A DNA stretch of 64,000 nt from Mesorhizobium muleiense (GTDB taxonomy: Bacteria; Pseudomonadota; Alphaproteobacteria; Rhizobiales; Rhizobiaceae). Made by a program: the position numbers and the translations under genes. The stretch spans positions 1 through 64,000 of the forward strand of contig NZ_FNEE01000002.1 in assembly GCF_900099905.1 (NCBI RefSeq). Reading direction: 5' to 3'. Below the pieces are notes generated by a model that made no database searches, had not been told where the DNA came from, and worked only from the letters and a program-made list of their open reading frames with translations. Below, in pieces: positions 49,709 to 59,463 of this stretch; positions within the stretch are counted from its first letter, which is position 1; every line of letters begins with the position of its first letter.

Positions 49709-51601
49709 ATGAAATTCCTCGGAAACAAAGCAACCGTGATGCCGCTTGCGGCGGTCGCGGCAATGCTGGCCTTCGGCGTGCCGCAGGCAGACGCGCAAGG
49801 GTTTTTCGAGAGGCTCTTCGGCGGTGGTGTCAGGCATTCGCCGCGAGGTGATTACCCCCTGCCGCCATCAAGGCAGAGGCCGAAATACAAGCCATATGCG
49901 GCAGCGCCCGCTGCCTCTCGGATTCGCAGCCCGTCCTATTACACCTACAAGAGCGATCCGCTCGTGCGCGTCGACTTCTCGACGCTGACGGCAGCGCCGG
50001 AGCCGGCAATGCCACAGGACGCCGCATTCCAGCCATCTTCCGCCACCGGCGCTGCCTTCCGCGAAGCGATTGCCGGACTGGACGATTACGAGCTCTACGC
50101 CGAGAAGGACATCGCCAAGGCGCTCGTCGCCTATTACGCGGCCAATCCGGATTTCATCTGGGTGACGTCAGCCAATGCCAACAGCCGCGCGCAAGATGCG
50201 GTGCGGGTGCTTGGCGAGGCGACGAGCTATGGCCTCACGCCGGCCGACTATACGGTTGAAGTGCCTGCCGCCGGCGCATCGACCGGCAGCGCCGATGCGC
50301 GGCTAAAGGAACTCGTCCGCTTCGAGATGGCGCTGTCAGCGCGCGTCTTGCGCTATGTCCGCGACGCGCACAGTGGCCGCGTCGATCCCAATCGCATCAC
50401 CGGCTACTATGATTTCCCGGCCAAGCCGCTCGACATGGAAGGCGTGCTGAAAACGCTGACGCGCACCCAGCAAGTGCGCACCTATCTCGAATCACGGCAT
50501 CCGCAGAACGCCGAATACCAGGCGCTGCGCGTCGAACTGGAATCACTTCAGGCCAGCGCCGACGACGAGATCGTCGTCGATCCCAAGCTGTTGCTGAAGC
50601 CGGAAGAGACCAGCCCCGAACTGCCGAAGCTTCTGGCGAAGATCGCGCGCAATCTCGACGACGAGATGGGCGGCGCCTATGGCGAGATATTGGCCAGGCT
50701 CGCCACCAGCGAGGTCTATGATCCGGAACTGGTGCCGGTCATCAAGGCGGTTCAGAAAAAGGCTGGCATGAAGGGCGACGGCGTCATCGGTCCGCGCACC
50801 GTCGCGGCGCTGGTCGGGACGTCCAAAGCCGACAAGATTCAAAAGGTGCAGGTCGCGCTGGAAGAGTTGCGCTGGCTGCCATCCGATCTCGGCAGCCCGC
50901 GTGTCTTCATCAACCAGCCGGCGTTTACCGCGAGCTATATCGAAAATGGCGAGGAGAAGCTGAAGACCCGCGTCGTCATCGGCAAGACCACCAACCAGAC
51001 TTCCTTCTTCTACGACCAGCTCGAGCAGGTCGACTTCCATCCCTATTGGGGCGTGCCGCAGTCGATCCTCGTCAACGAGATGCTGCCCCGGCTGCGCAGG
51101 GACCCCGGCTATCTCGACCGCGCCGGCTACGAAGTGGTCAATGCGCGCGGCAAACGCATTCCGTCCTCCTCGGTCAATTGGGGCGCCTATGGCGCAAAAA
51201 TACCTTATGGCGTGCGCCAGCTGCCGAGCGAGGCCAATGCGCTGGGCGAACTGAAGATCCTGTTCCCCAACAAGCACGCCATCTACATGCACGACACGCC
51301 GCAAAAGACGTTTTTCCAGCGTGACATGCGCGCGCTCAGCCATGGCTGCGTTCGCCTGCAGGATCCGCGCGGCATGGCGGCGGCCGTGCTCGGCACCTCG
51401 GTCGATGACATCGCGGAGAAGCTGAAGCACGGACATGCGACGGAGAAGGTAGCGCGCAGGACCCCGGTCTATGTCGCCTATTTCACCGCCTGGCCTGATA
51501 TGTCCGGCAAAGTCGAATATTTCAGCGACGTCTACGACCGCGACGCGCGGCTGCAGCAGGCGCTCGACAGCACGCAAGCCGTTCGCTCGCCGGCGATCTG
51601 A
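49709..51601 (+). CDS. L,D-transpeptidase, YcbB/LdtD-like
   Basis: A 630-residue secreted enzyme with a signal peptide (KFLGNKATVMPLAAVAAMLAFGVPQADAQ). It has a scaffold domain (residues ~110-290), a peptidoglycan-binding motif region PVIKAVQKKAGMKGDGVIGPRTVAAL near residue 355, and the YkuD catalytic domain: TRVVIGKTTNQTSFF, VDFHPYWGVPQSI, IYMHDTPQKTFF and the nucleophile Cys547 in RALSHGCVRLQDP. Such enzymes make 3-3 cross-links or attach proteins to peptidoglycan, consistent with rhizobial walls rich in L,D links. Start ATG 49709; upstream GTG 49649 would add residues before the signal peptide. Confidence 0.93.
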   Translation: MKFLGNKATVMPLAAVAAMLAFGVPQADAQGFFERLFGGGVRHSPRGDYPLPPSRQRPKYKPYAAAPAASRIRSPSYYTYKSDPLVRVDFSTLTAAPEPAMPQDAAFQPSSATGAAFREAIAGLDDYELYAEKDIAKALVAYYAANPDFIWVTSANANSRAQDAVRVLGEATSYGLTPADYTVEVPAAGASTGSADARLKELVRFEMALSARVLRYVRDAHSGRVDPNRITGYYDFPAKPLDMEGVLKTLTRTQQVRTYLESRHPQNAEYQALRVELESLQASADDEIVVDPKLLLKPEETSPELPKLLAKIARNLDDEMGGAYGEILARLATSEVYDPELVPVIKAVQKKAGMKGDGVIGPRTVAALVGTSKADKIQKVQVALEELRWLPSDLGSPRVFINQPAFTASYIENGEEKLKTRVVIGKTTNQTSFFYDQLEQVDFHPYWGVPQSILVNEMLPRLRRDPGYLDRAGYEVVNARGKRIPSSSVNWGAYGAKIPYGVRQLPSEANALGELKILFPNKHAIYMHDTPQKTFFQRDMRALSHGCVRLQDPRGMAAAVLGTSVDDIAEKLKHGHATEKVARRTPVYVAYFTAWPDMSGKVEYFSDVYDRDARLQQALDSTQAVRSPAI

Positions 51602-51678
51602 GGACACTACCGCGGGGGAAAGCGGGCGCCCGAACCCGGCCGCGCCGCCATGAGTGTTCGCCGAGCTGGAGTGGCGAT

Positions 51679-51936
51679 CTATTTGGGCTCGGCTGTCACC
51701 GGATCGTAGGTGATTTCGACCTTCGCCTTGTCGGTCGTGTAATAAGTAACGGTGTAGGCGCCGCTGTCCCAGGCGACCTCGTCGACGTAGCGAAAGTCGT
51801 CGCGCTGCTCGACCTTGGCGATTATCTCCGACAGTTTCCTGGCATTCTGCGGCGGCAACGGACTTCCGTCTGCGGCAAGGGCCGGTTCACCGAAAAAGAG
51901 AACTACGACGCCTGTCGCCAAAACAAGTCTGAACAT
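51679..51936 (-). CDS. Small secreted PepSY-like protein
   Basis: An 85-residue protein with a signal peptide (MFRLVLATGVVVLFFGEPALA). The mature part, LPPQNARKLSEIIAKVEQRDDFRYVDEVAWDSGAYTVTYYTTDKAKVEITYDPVT, resembles a single PepSY domain, with the typical helix-strand pattern I-x-x-V-E then YxVxYxxxDxxxVxxxxD. PepSY domains often inhibit proteases or bind in the periplasm. The start ATG 51936 has GAGGGAAAG upstream. It converges with the L,D-transpeptidase gene. Function in the cell is unknown. Confidence 0.82.
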   Translation of the reverse strand: MFRLVLATGVVVLFFGEPALAADGSPLPPQNARKLSEIIAKVEQRDDFRYVDEVAWDSGAYTVTYYTTDKAKVEITYDPVTAEPK

Positions 51937-51978
51937 GGCTTTCCCTCGCTTCTCGCAAAAGTAGAAACTCGCGGCCAT

Positions 51979-52008
51979 GCAGGTTTGTTCCGGGCAGGTT
52001 TGTTCCGG
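51979..52008. repeat. Tandem repeat, 2 x 15 bp, intergenic
   Basis: Two perfect copies of GCAGGTTTGTTCCGG (51979-51993 and 51994-52008) lie between the PepSY-like gene and the sugar ABC ATPase. Perfect identity suggests a recent local duplication. Confidence 0.97.
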
Positions 52009-52060
52009 GTTCCGGAATGGACACAAGCGAATTGCGCCGACGCATTGTCGTTTGCTCATG

Positions 52061-53138
<1,078 letters not shown>

Positions 53139-53146
<8 letters not shown>

Positions 53147-53270
53147 GAGCGATGGCTCCCGTTTCCTGATTCATGTGCGGCAATTCGGGGTCTCCGATCG
53201 ATTGGTCGGCCTTGAGGAATGGGGCTGACCGGCCGTCCCAGATCCACTGGCGTTTGAGCGCGAGAGCCAT
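53139..53270 (-). CDS. 43-codon frame in the sugar ABC operon, remnant of a glycoside hydrolase N-terminus
   Basis: ATG 53270 follows AAGGGC and begins 4 bp after the permease stop; the TGA at 53139-53141 overlaps the ATPase start by 8 bp. The product starts MALALKRQWIWDGRSAPF and continues with QSIGDPELPHMNQE. Both pieces remind me of separate parts of the N-terminus of a GH68-like or GH43-like protein often encoded in rhizobial sugar operons (WxWDFW... then SLGDPxLRHxNxSIGHA), here joined by a deletion. The frame may survive because it couples translation of permease and ATPase. The family link is from memory. Confidence 0.5.
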
Positions 53271-53274
53271 GCAG

Positions 53275-54150
53275 TCAGCCCTTCACGCCGGTCGAGGCGA
53301 TCGACGCGATGAAGGCGCGCTGCAGCAACAGGTAGAAGACCAGCACAGGGACGGTGATAAGGGTGAGATAAGCCATGACTTCGCCCCAGGCGACGTTGAG
53401 TTGAAAGAAGTAGCCGAGGCCGACCATGACCGGGCGATAGCCTTCCTGCTGCACCACGATCAGCGGCCAGAGATATTGGTTGTACATGACGAGGAATTTC
53501 AGGATGGCGGCAGTCGCCAGTACCGGCCCTGAAAGCGGCATGACGACGCGATAGTAGACCTGCCACCAATTCGCGCCCTCCACCCGGCCTGCCTCGATCA
53601 GTTCGCCCGGCAGCCCTTTGAAATACTGCACGAACAGGAAGATCGTCAGTCCGTCGGCGATCCACGGGATGATCTGCACCCGGTAGGTATTGAGCCAGCC
53701 CCAATGCAGCCCATCAAGCCCGATCCAGGGCAGTTTCGAGACCAGGAGCAGGAGCGGGATAGCGATGGTCTCGAAAGGGATGATCAGCGTCGCGATGACG
53801 ATCGAGAGCAGGACATCGCGCCCCTTCCACCGCAGGAAAGCAAAGGAGAACGCGGCCAGCGAACAGATCAGCAGCGAGAGAAGGACGGTCACCCCGGTGA
53901 CCAGAACCGAGTTTAGGACGAACAGGCCGACAGGCGCCCGCCGGAACGCACCAAAATAGTTGTTGAGGCTGATGTCCCCGACGGGCAGGAATGCACGCAG
54001 GCTGGAAGTGTCCGCGAGAAGCTGACTGTCCGGCTTGAAGCTCGAGTTGATCATGAACACGAGCGGAAAGACGAAGATCAGCGCGATCAGGCACAGCACC
54101 AGATAGCGGACGAACAGCCTGAGGCCGTAATTGTCGGGATCGAAGGCCAT
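53275..54150 (-). CDS. Carbohydrate ABC transporter permease (MalG/UgpE type)
   Basis: A 291-residue membrane protein with six helices: YLVLCLIALIFVFPLVFMINSSF, VLVTGVTVLLSLLICSLAAFSFAFL, VLLSIVIATLIIPFETIAIPLLL, IPWIADGLTIFLFVQYF, and PLSGPVLATAAILKFLVMYNQYLWPLIVV, the last overlapping the EAA loop motif (LIEAGRVEGANWWQVYYRVVMPLSGPVL). It pairs with the 54152 permease, 1 bp upstream. Probable role: sugar or sugar-acid uptake. Confidence 0.93.
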   Translation of the reverse strand: MAFDPDNYGLRLFVRYLVLCLIALIFVFPLVFMINSSFKPDSQLLADTSSLRAFLPVGDISLNNYFGAFRRAPVGLFVLNSVLVTGVTVLLSLLICSLAAFSFAFLRWKGRDVLLSIVIATLIIPFETIAIPLLLLVSKLPWIGLDGLHWGWLNTYRVQIIPWIADGLTIFLFVQYFKGLPGELIEAGRVEGANWWQVYYRVVMPLSGPVLATAAILKFLVMYNQYLWPLIVVQQEGYRPVMVGLGYFFQLNVAWGEVMAYLTLITVPVLVFYLLLQRAFIASIASTGVKG

Positions 54151-54151
54151 C

Positions 54152-55219
54152 CTAACGCTCCCGTGTCAGCCAGCGCTGGATGAGTGAGATCGCCAGCACG
54201 ATCGCGAACAGGATGACCGAGATGGTCGAGCCGCCGGAGATGTCCTGCTTGCCGTAGCCGCGCTCGACCGCCTGGAAGACGAGGGTCTGGGTGCTGTCGA
54301 GCGGACCGCCACTGGTCATCACGTCGATCTGGGCGAAAAGCGCGAAGCCCTGCATGGTGATCACGACAAGGACAAGCACGGCGATGTTGCGCAGGCCCGG
54401 CCAGGTGACATAGCGGAAGGTCTGCCATCTCGAAGCCCCCTCGATGGCGGCGGCCTCGTAGAGCGTGGGGCTGATCGTCTGCAACCCCGCCAGCCAGATG
54501 ACCATGTGGAAGCCGACGGCCTGCCAGATCGACATGGCCATGACTGCGGGCAGCGCCGTCGAGGGATTGCCCAGCCAATCGACGGGCTGGAAGAGGCCGA
54601 AGGTGAGGGCCTGGAGGATGCTGTTCAACAGCCCGTTCTGGCCGTCATAGATGAACCGCCAGAGGAGCGAGACCACGACGATGGAGACCACCACCGGCAT
54701 GAAGTAGATGGTCCGGAACAGGTTGATGCCCCTGACCTTGTGGTTGATCAGCAAAGCAAGCATCAGCGCGAGGCTGCCCTGTACCGGCGCCACGACCAGG
54801 ACGAACAGGAAGGTGTTTACCAGCGCCTTCATGAACACAACGTCGCTGGCGATGACGATCATGACGTTTTCGCCGGACTGCCAGCGAAACCACTCGCGCA
54901 TGCCGCGATACTGAGGATAGTCGTCGCTACGGGTGATCTCGCGCAGGCGCGGATACTGGATTTCGCCGGCCTCGTTTCGGATCGTTTCGCCAGCATCGTC
55001 GCGCTCTGGCTCGAGGGTCACCACCGCAAGGCCCAGGAGCTGCTGATAGTTTTCCAACCCGACGAACTGGGTGGGATTCGGCGACAGCAGCCGCTGATTT
55101 GTCAATGACAGACCGATCGCGAAGAAAAACGGCAGGACGATGAATGTAAAGATGAGTGCGAAGCCCGGCAGGGCGAATGTCCAGCCCGCCCGGTTCGACA
55201 GGGTTAATTTCGACGCCAT
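54152..55219 (-). CDS. Carbohydrate ABC transporter permease (MalF/UgpA type)
   Basis: A 355-residue permease. After the first helix (AGWTFALPGFALIFTFIVLPFFFAIGLSL) it carries an unusually long extracytoplasmic loop (about residues 45-120, with VVTLEPERDDAGETIRNEAGEIQYPRLREITRSD). Further helices include FLFVLVVAPVQGSLALMLALLI and FRTIYFMPVVVSIVVVSLLWRFI. The EAA loop is LYEAAAIEGASRWQTFRYVTWPGL. It is 1 bp upstream of the MalG-type permease. The loop resembles the P2 loop seen in MalF-like subunits and could contact the binding protein. Confidence 0.92.
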   Translation of the reverse strand: MASKLTLSNRAGWTFALPGFALIFTFIVLPFFFAIGLSLTNQRLLSPNPTQFVGLENYQQLLGLAVVTLEPERDDAGETIRNEAGEIQYPRLREITRSDDYPQYRGMREWFRWQSGENVMIVIASDVVFMKALVNTFLFVLVVAPVQGSLALMLALLINHKVRGINLFRTIYFMPVVVSIVVVSLLWRFIYDGQNGLLNSILQALTFGLFQPVDWLGNPSTALPAVMAMSIWQAVGFHMVIWLAGLQTISPTLYEAAAIEGASRWQTFRYVTWPGLRNIAVLVLVVITMQGFALFAQIDVMTSGGPLDSTQTLVFQAVERGYGKQDISGGSTISVILFAIVLAISLIQRWLTRER

Positions 55220-55288
55220 TTGCGGTATCCGCCCAGCAAGCCACAGAGGGTGGAGTCCGCGGCTGGCGAGGACCCCGGCGCGACAGAA

Positions 55289-56551
55289 CTAGCGGTGACC
55301 GTAGCCACCATTGCTTTCGATGTCGGCGTCGATCTCGTCGACCGCCGCGTCAAGCGTGTCGGCCACGTCGGCGCCATTGGCGATATCGGCCAGTGCCTTG
55401 GTGAAGACCTTGGCCTGGACCACGTAGCCCGGGGTGACCGGGCGCACCAGGGCTTGTGCCTTGGAGAGGTCGAAGAACACCGCGAGCGGGCCGCCATCCT
55501 TGTAGTTCTTCGTCATCTGCGCCGCCGAGGGCGTCGGCGGGATCAGGCCGATGCCGTCGGAGAAGGCGGCCAGGTACTTGTCCTGCGCGGCGAACTTGAT
55601 GAACTCGGCAGCGCCTTCCGGATGTTTTGACTTGGCCGACACGCCGAATTGCCAAGATCCCGCGCCGATCTTGTTGCCGGCGCCGAAATCGGGGGCTGGA
55701 AGGAAGACAACGTCATCCACGGCTTCCATCGTTGCCACCGCGCGCCAGTTGCCGTTCCACTGGAAGGCGAACTTGCCGCCGATGAAACCGGTCTGCTGAT
55801 CGGCCGGGTCCTCGCTGGTGCCAGGCGCATAGCCTCCGGTAAACAGCGCTTGCCACCACTTGCCGAACGCCTGCGCAGCCTCGCCGTTCAGCGCGCCTTC
55901 CGCGGTCTTGTAGGTCGAACGGTCGACAATGTCGCCGCCGAAGCTCTGCAGGAACGGCGAGAAGGCGTAGGAATACCACTCGGCCTGGTCGTTCATGCCG
56001 AGATCAAGGGCGAATTCATACTTGCCGGAGGCCTTGGCAGCGTCGAGCGCGGCCATGAATTCCTCGCGCGACCAAGGCTTGTCGAGGGTCGGGGTGCGCA
56101 AGCCCAATTCATCCAGCGTCGATTGGCGTGCAAAAAGCGCCACCGCCGCCTCCCACAGACCGACCGAATAGAGCTTGCCATCCCACACGCCTTTGGCGCC
56201 GGGCAGGAAGTCGGCGAACTCGCTCTCGTCGATCGGCAGCGGCTGCAGATAGCCGGCCCAGGCCCAATTGGGCATGACGGGCCCGTCCACATCCAGGATG
56301 TCGGGCAGGTTGCCCGCCAGGGCCGCCGCCGCGACGGAATCATTGTAGCTCTTCTCGGGGAAGCTCTCGATGGTCACCGTCCAGTCGGACTGGCTGGTGT
56401 TGAAGTCGGAAATAATCTGGTTGAGGATTCGCGACTCCACCTCATTGCCGGCGCCGTGATACCACATGGTCAACTTGGTCTGCGCCAGCGCAGGCGCACA
56501 CAGACAGGTCGACGCGATCACCACACCGGCAAGGTGTTTTGTCAGGTTCAT
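55289..56551 (-). CDS. Carbohydrate ABC transporter extracellular substrate-binding protein
   Basis: A 420-residue family 1 binding protein with a signal peptide (MNLTKHLAGVVIASTCLCAPALAQ). The mature protein reads TKLTMWYHGAGNEVESRILNQIISDFNTSQSDWTVTIE, GNLPDILDVDGPVMPNWAWAGYLQPL, GKLYSVGLWEAAVALFAR and FIGGKFAFQWNGNWRA. The start ATG 56551 has GGGAGGA eight bases upstream, a strong ribosome binding site. First gene of the operon; two permeases, a 43-codon frame and the ATPase follow. Sugar specificity cannot be read from the sequence. Confidence 0.93.
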   Translation of the reverse strand: MNLTKHLAGVVIASTCLCAPALAQTKLTMWYHGAGNEVESRILNQIISDFNTSQSDWTVTIESFPEKSYNDSVAAAALAGNLPDILDVDGPVMPNWAWAGYLQPLPIDESEFADFLPGAKGVWDGKLYSVGLWEAAVALFARQSTLDELGLRTPTLDKPWSREEFMAALDAAKASGKYEFALDLGMNDQAEWYSYAFSPFLQSFGGDIVDRSTYKTAEGALNGEAAQAFGKWWQALFTGGYAPGTSEDPADQQTGFIGGKFAFQWNGNWRAVATMEAVDDVVFLPAPDFGAGNKIGAGSWQFGVSAKSKHPEGAAEFIKFAAQDKYLAAFSDGIGLIPPTPSAAQMTKNYKDGGPLAVFFDLSKAQALVRPVTPGYVVQAKVFTKALADIANGADVADTLDAAVDEIDADIESNGGYGHR

Positions 56552-56999
56552 CGGTTATTCCTCCCTTTCGACTTTAAGGTCGCCGGCTGGATCCAAGGTC
56601 GAGGCCGCCAGGACAGCGGGCCGGGAAGCCAGCGCTCAGTTTCGGGTCGGCCGCTACGGGCCCTTGATGGGGTCCAGCAATGTTCGCGGAAGCCGGACGC
56701 ATTTGCAATTGCGCAGTTTCACCTAATCGGAGCAGGAGGTCGACGGCGACTTCCCTCGTCAGTTCGCGGGCCACTGAGATAGCAGTTCACCTAGGACGAT
56801 TTTGTCCTGCGTCAACTTTCTCCCGGCCGCGTTCAATGTGCAGCTTGAGCGATTCCAAGGGTAGACAGGGCCTTGTGATGTGTCCCCGGCTGCCTGGCGA
56901 ATCGCATGAACCGGGTCATGGCAAACCTTGCGATGAGGCGGAAGTTCGAAGCGTAGGCGGCTCCGAAGCGGATGGTAACTTTGTACGGGAAGCGGGTAT
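56552..56999. other. Intergenic region upstream of the sugar ABC operon
   Basis: About 450 bp between the tRNA gene and the binding-protein gene. It holds an 8-bp palindrome GCAATTGC at 56705-56712 inside CGCATTTGCAATTGCGC, a possible operator for a LacI/GntR-type regulator not present here. A minus-strand frame (56574-56774) starts with GTG and has no recognisable domain. No other gene seen. Confidence 0.5.
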
Positions 57000-57074
57000 T
57001 GGTGGGCGATGCAGGGATTGAACCTGCGACCCCACCCGTGTGAAGGGTGTGCTCTCCCGCTGAGCTAATCGCCC
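57000..57074 (-). tRNA. tRNA-Val (anticodon CAC)
   Basis: The minus strand folds as a complete cloverleaf: acceptor GGGCGAT/ATCGCCC, D-arm GCTCAGCGGGAGAGC, anticodon arm CACCC-TTCACAC-GGGTG with anticodon CAC, T-arm GCAGG-TTCAATC-CCTGC, discriminator A and encoded CCA (57000-57002). It decodes GUG. No integrase gene adjoins it. Confidence 0.97.
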
Positions 57075-57202
57075 GCTCGTTGCCCGAAGGCCAAGCGCGC
57101 CGCGATATAAGGGAGGCCGGCCGGGGAAGTCAAGGCGATGTGCTGGCGTTCCGACGAGGACCGAATGCAGGCCCGCCGGGAGCGGTCCGGTCGCCGTCGC
57201 GC

Positions 57203-57886
57203 TCAGTGCCCGGCAGCTGCAATCAGGCGTTCGGCCAGACCAAGCGTCAGCGCATCGAAATGCGAGATCACCGCCGAGGGTTCGAATTCGCGCACATGGC
57301 GGTCGGTGTAGCCGAAATCCACTGCCACCACGGGAATGCCGGCCGCCTTCGCCGTATCGATGTCGGTCTGCGAATCACCGACCATCAGCGCGCGGTGCGG
57401 ATCGCCGCCGGCGAGCACGATGGTTTCGGTCAGATGGCGCGGGTCGGGCTTGCGGAACGCAAACGTGTCCTGACCGCAAATCGCCGCGAAATGCTTCGCC
57501 AGGTCGAGCGCCTCGATCAGCGCCACCGAGTTGGCTTCGTATTTGTTCGTGCAGACAGCCAGGAGATAGCCGGCTGCCTCGAATCGGGCGATCGCCTCGA
57601 CGACGCCGGGGTAGGGGCGCGATTTGCCCGGGATGTTGTCGGTGTAATGATCGAGGAACAGTTTTAGCAATCGGTCGTGTTCCTCTACCACCAGCGATCT
57701 CTGCTGCGCGGCGTGCGCGCGCTCGATCATCACCCGGCCGCCATGGCCGACGAAGCGCTTGAAGCCGGCCTCGTCGACGGCTGCGAGTTCGCTGGCGGCA
57801 AGGCTGTGGTTGAGGCTGTCGAGCAGGTCCGGCGCTGTGTCGACCAGCGTCCCGTCGAGGTCGAACACGATGATCGGTCGGGTCAT
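57203..57886 (-). CDS. gph: Phosphoglycolate phosphatase
   Basis: A 227-residue HAD phosphatase. Motif I is IIVFDLDGTLVDTAPDLLDSLN, motif II AVCTNKYEANSVALIEAL, the Lys motif DTFAFRKPDPRHLTETI, and motif IV ALMVGDSQTDIDTAKAAGIPVVAVDFGYTD. It removes phosphate from 2-phosphoglycolate formed during DNA repair. It is divergent from rpiA with 151 bp between; gph and rpiA neighbours are common in rhizobia. Confidence 0.94.
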   Translation of the reverse strand: MTRPIIVFDLDGTLVDTAPDLLDSLNHSLAASELAAVDEAGFKRFVGHGGRVMIERAHAAQQRSLVVEEHDRLLKLFLDHYTDNIPGKSRPYPGVVEAIARFEAAGYLLAVCTNKYEANSVALIEALDLAKHFAAICGQDTFAFRKPDPRHLTETIVLAGGDPHRALMVGDSQTDIDTAKAAGIPVVAVDFGYTDRHVREFEPSAVISHFDALTLGLAERLIAAAGH

Positions 57887-58037
57887 GGCATGTCCTGTGA
57901 CGATTGCGCTGCCTGCAGGCGATAGCCGCTGCAGCCCATCCAGGCAAGCCGTGCCGGCTCAATCCACAGGGCAAAGTCTTTGACCGGACGGGCAAAGATG
58001 CTAGGAGCGCCGAAACAAGCGAAATCCGGGGCAAAGC

Positions 58038-58766
58038 ATGGATGCGAGGCAACTGAAGGTCGAGGCCGCGCGGGCGGCACTTGCCCATGTCAGCGATGGC
58101 ATGCGGCTTGGCATCGGCACCGGCTCGACGGCCGAAGAGTTCGTTCGGCGGCTCGCCGAAAAGGTCGCCACCGGCCTTACCATTATCGGCGTGCCGACCT
58201 CGGAGCGCACCGCCACCCTCTGCAGCGAGCTTGGCGTGCCGCTTTCGACGCTGGAAGAAACGCCCGAGCTCGACCTTACCATCGACGGCGCCGACGAGAT
58301 CGATCCGGAGCTGACATTGATCAAGGGCGGCGGCGGTGCGCTGCTGCGCGAAAAGATCGTGGCGGCGGCTTCCGCCCGCATGATCGTCATTGCCGACCGT
58401 TCGAAGATGGTCGAGACGCTTGGCCGTTTTCCACTGCCGATCGAGGTCAACCCGTTCGGCCTGCGTGCCACGGAAATCGCCGTCGCCGCGGCAGCCGGAA
58501 GGCTCGGCCTTTCCGGCCCCGTCACATTGAGGATGACGGGAAGCCAGCCTTTTGTTACAGACGGCGGCCATTTTATCCTCGATGCATCTTTTGGCCGCAT
58601 TCCGGATACAAGAGCGCTTTCGAATGCTCTCCATGCCATTCCGGGCGTGGTCGAGCATGGTCTTTTCATCGGGCTGGCATCAGCGGCCATCATAGCCGGC
58701 GACGGCGTCCAAACCGTCCATGCCGCCCGAAAACCAGGGAGTTCTACCGATCATGACGTTGCATAA
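58038..58766 (+). CDS. rpiA: Ribose-5-phosphate isomerase A
   Basis: A 242-residue enzyme of the pentose phosphate pathway. It has [76 protein letters not shown] with the catalytic Asp/Lys region, and [16 protein letters not shown]. It interconverts ribose 5-phosphate and ribulose 5-phosphate. The stop lies 14 bp inside the next gene (DUF2059), indicating an operon. Confidence 0.96.
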   Translation: MDARQLKVEAARAALAHVSDGMRLGIGTGSTAEEFVRRLAEKVATGLTIIGVPTSERTATLCSELGVPLSTLEETPELDLTIDGADEIDPELTLIKGGGGALLREKIVAAASARMIVIADRSKMVETLGRFPLPIEVNPFGLRATEIAVAAAAGRLGLSGPVTLRMTGSQPFVTDGGHFILDASFGRIPDTRALSNALHAIPGVVEHGLFIGLASAAIIAGDGVQTVHAARKPGSSTDHDVA

Positions 58767-59319
58767 CCGGGTTCGCCGTTTTTCTGCAATTCTGGCAGCT
58801 TCGGCCGTCTTTGCGTTTTCATCGCCGGCGTTCTCGCAGGACGTCAGCGAAGGGCATCTGAAGGCGGCCCGCGCCGCAGTCGCGGCGATCGACGCGACGG
58901 ACCCGTTCGACAACATCCTGCCGCAGGCCGCCGCCGCGCTTCAGCAGCAGCTTATCCAAAAGAACCCGGACATGCAGGAGTTGATCGGCAGAACGGTTAG
59001 CGAAAAGGCTCTGGCGCTGGCCTCGCGCCGCGCCGATCTCGAGAAGGAAGCGGCCCTGGCCTATGCCAAGGTATTTTCTGAAAAAGAGCTTACCGAAATC
59101 GCCGCTTTCTACAATTCCGATACCGGCAAGAAACTGCTCGACAGCGGCCAGGCCGTGACGCGTGAGCTGCTCAAGGCCGCCGAGATATGGCAGAACGGCC
59201 TCGCTCGCGATCTCGCCCAGCAGGTCGGCGAAACGCTGGCCGCGGCGGCAAAGGCCACAGCACCGTCAAATGCCGCGGCTCCTGCTGATGGCACGCAGCC
59301 GGAAGCACCGAAGAACTGA
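58753..59319 (+). CDS. DUF2059 domain-containing periplasmic protein
   Basis: A 188-residue protein with a signal peptide ([25 protein letters not shown]). The DUF2059 part is [43 protein letters not shown], preceded by helices [32 protein letters not shown]. The C-terminus is Ala/Pro-rich. Function unknown; members occur widely in proteobacteria downstream of rpiA. The start ATG 58753 overlaps the rpiA stop by 14 bp. Confidence 0.88.
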   Translation: MTLHNRVRRFSAILAASAVFAFSSPAFSQDVSEGHLKAARAAVAAIDATDPFDNILPQAAAALQQQLIQKNPDMQELIGRTVSEKALALASRRADLEKEAALAYAKVFSEKELTEIAAFYNSDTGKKLLDSGQAVTRELLKAAEIWQNGLARDLAQQVGETLAAAAKATAPSNAAAPADGTQPEAPKN

Positions 59320-59354
59320 GCCTGTTTCCGGCGGCGTCATCGCTGCTGGACCGG

Positions 59355-59410
59355 AAAGCCCGCCTCCGTTGCGCGTCCGACAGGATGGGCTGCGTCCGGG
59401 CTTTTCTTTT
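59355..59410 (+). terminator. Rho-independent-like terminator after rpiA-DUF2059
   Basis: AAAGCCCG (59355-59362) pairs with CGGGCTTT (59397-59404), followed by the U-rich tail TTCTTTT. The loop is about 34 bases and can form inner pairs. It ends the rpiA operon 36 bp after the DUF2059 stop and before gor. Confidence 0.75.
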
Positions 59411-59463
59411 GGCGGTTTGCAGCCTACCTGTCTCAGACATTTTGAAGGGCAAGGAGCCGCGCC

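Noticed and set aside
56574..56774. 66-codon minus-strand GTG frame upstream of the sugar ABC operon
   Set aside because: No ribosome binding site or recognisable domain; composition is typical of chance GC-rich frames.
57000..57074. tRNA-Val or dusA as integration sites of a mobile element
   Set aside because: No integrase, attachment duplicate or phage gene is nearby.
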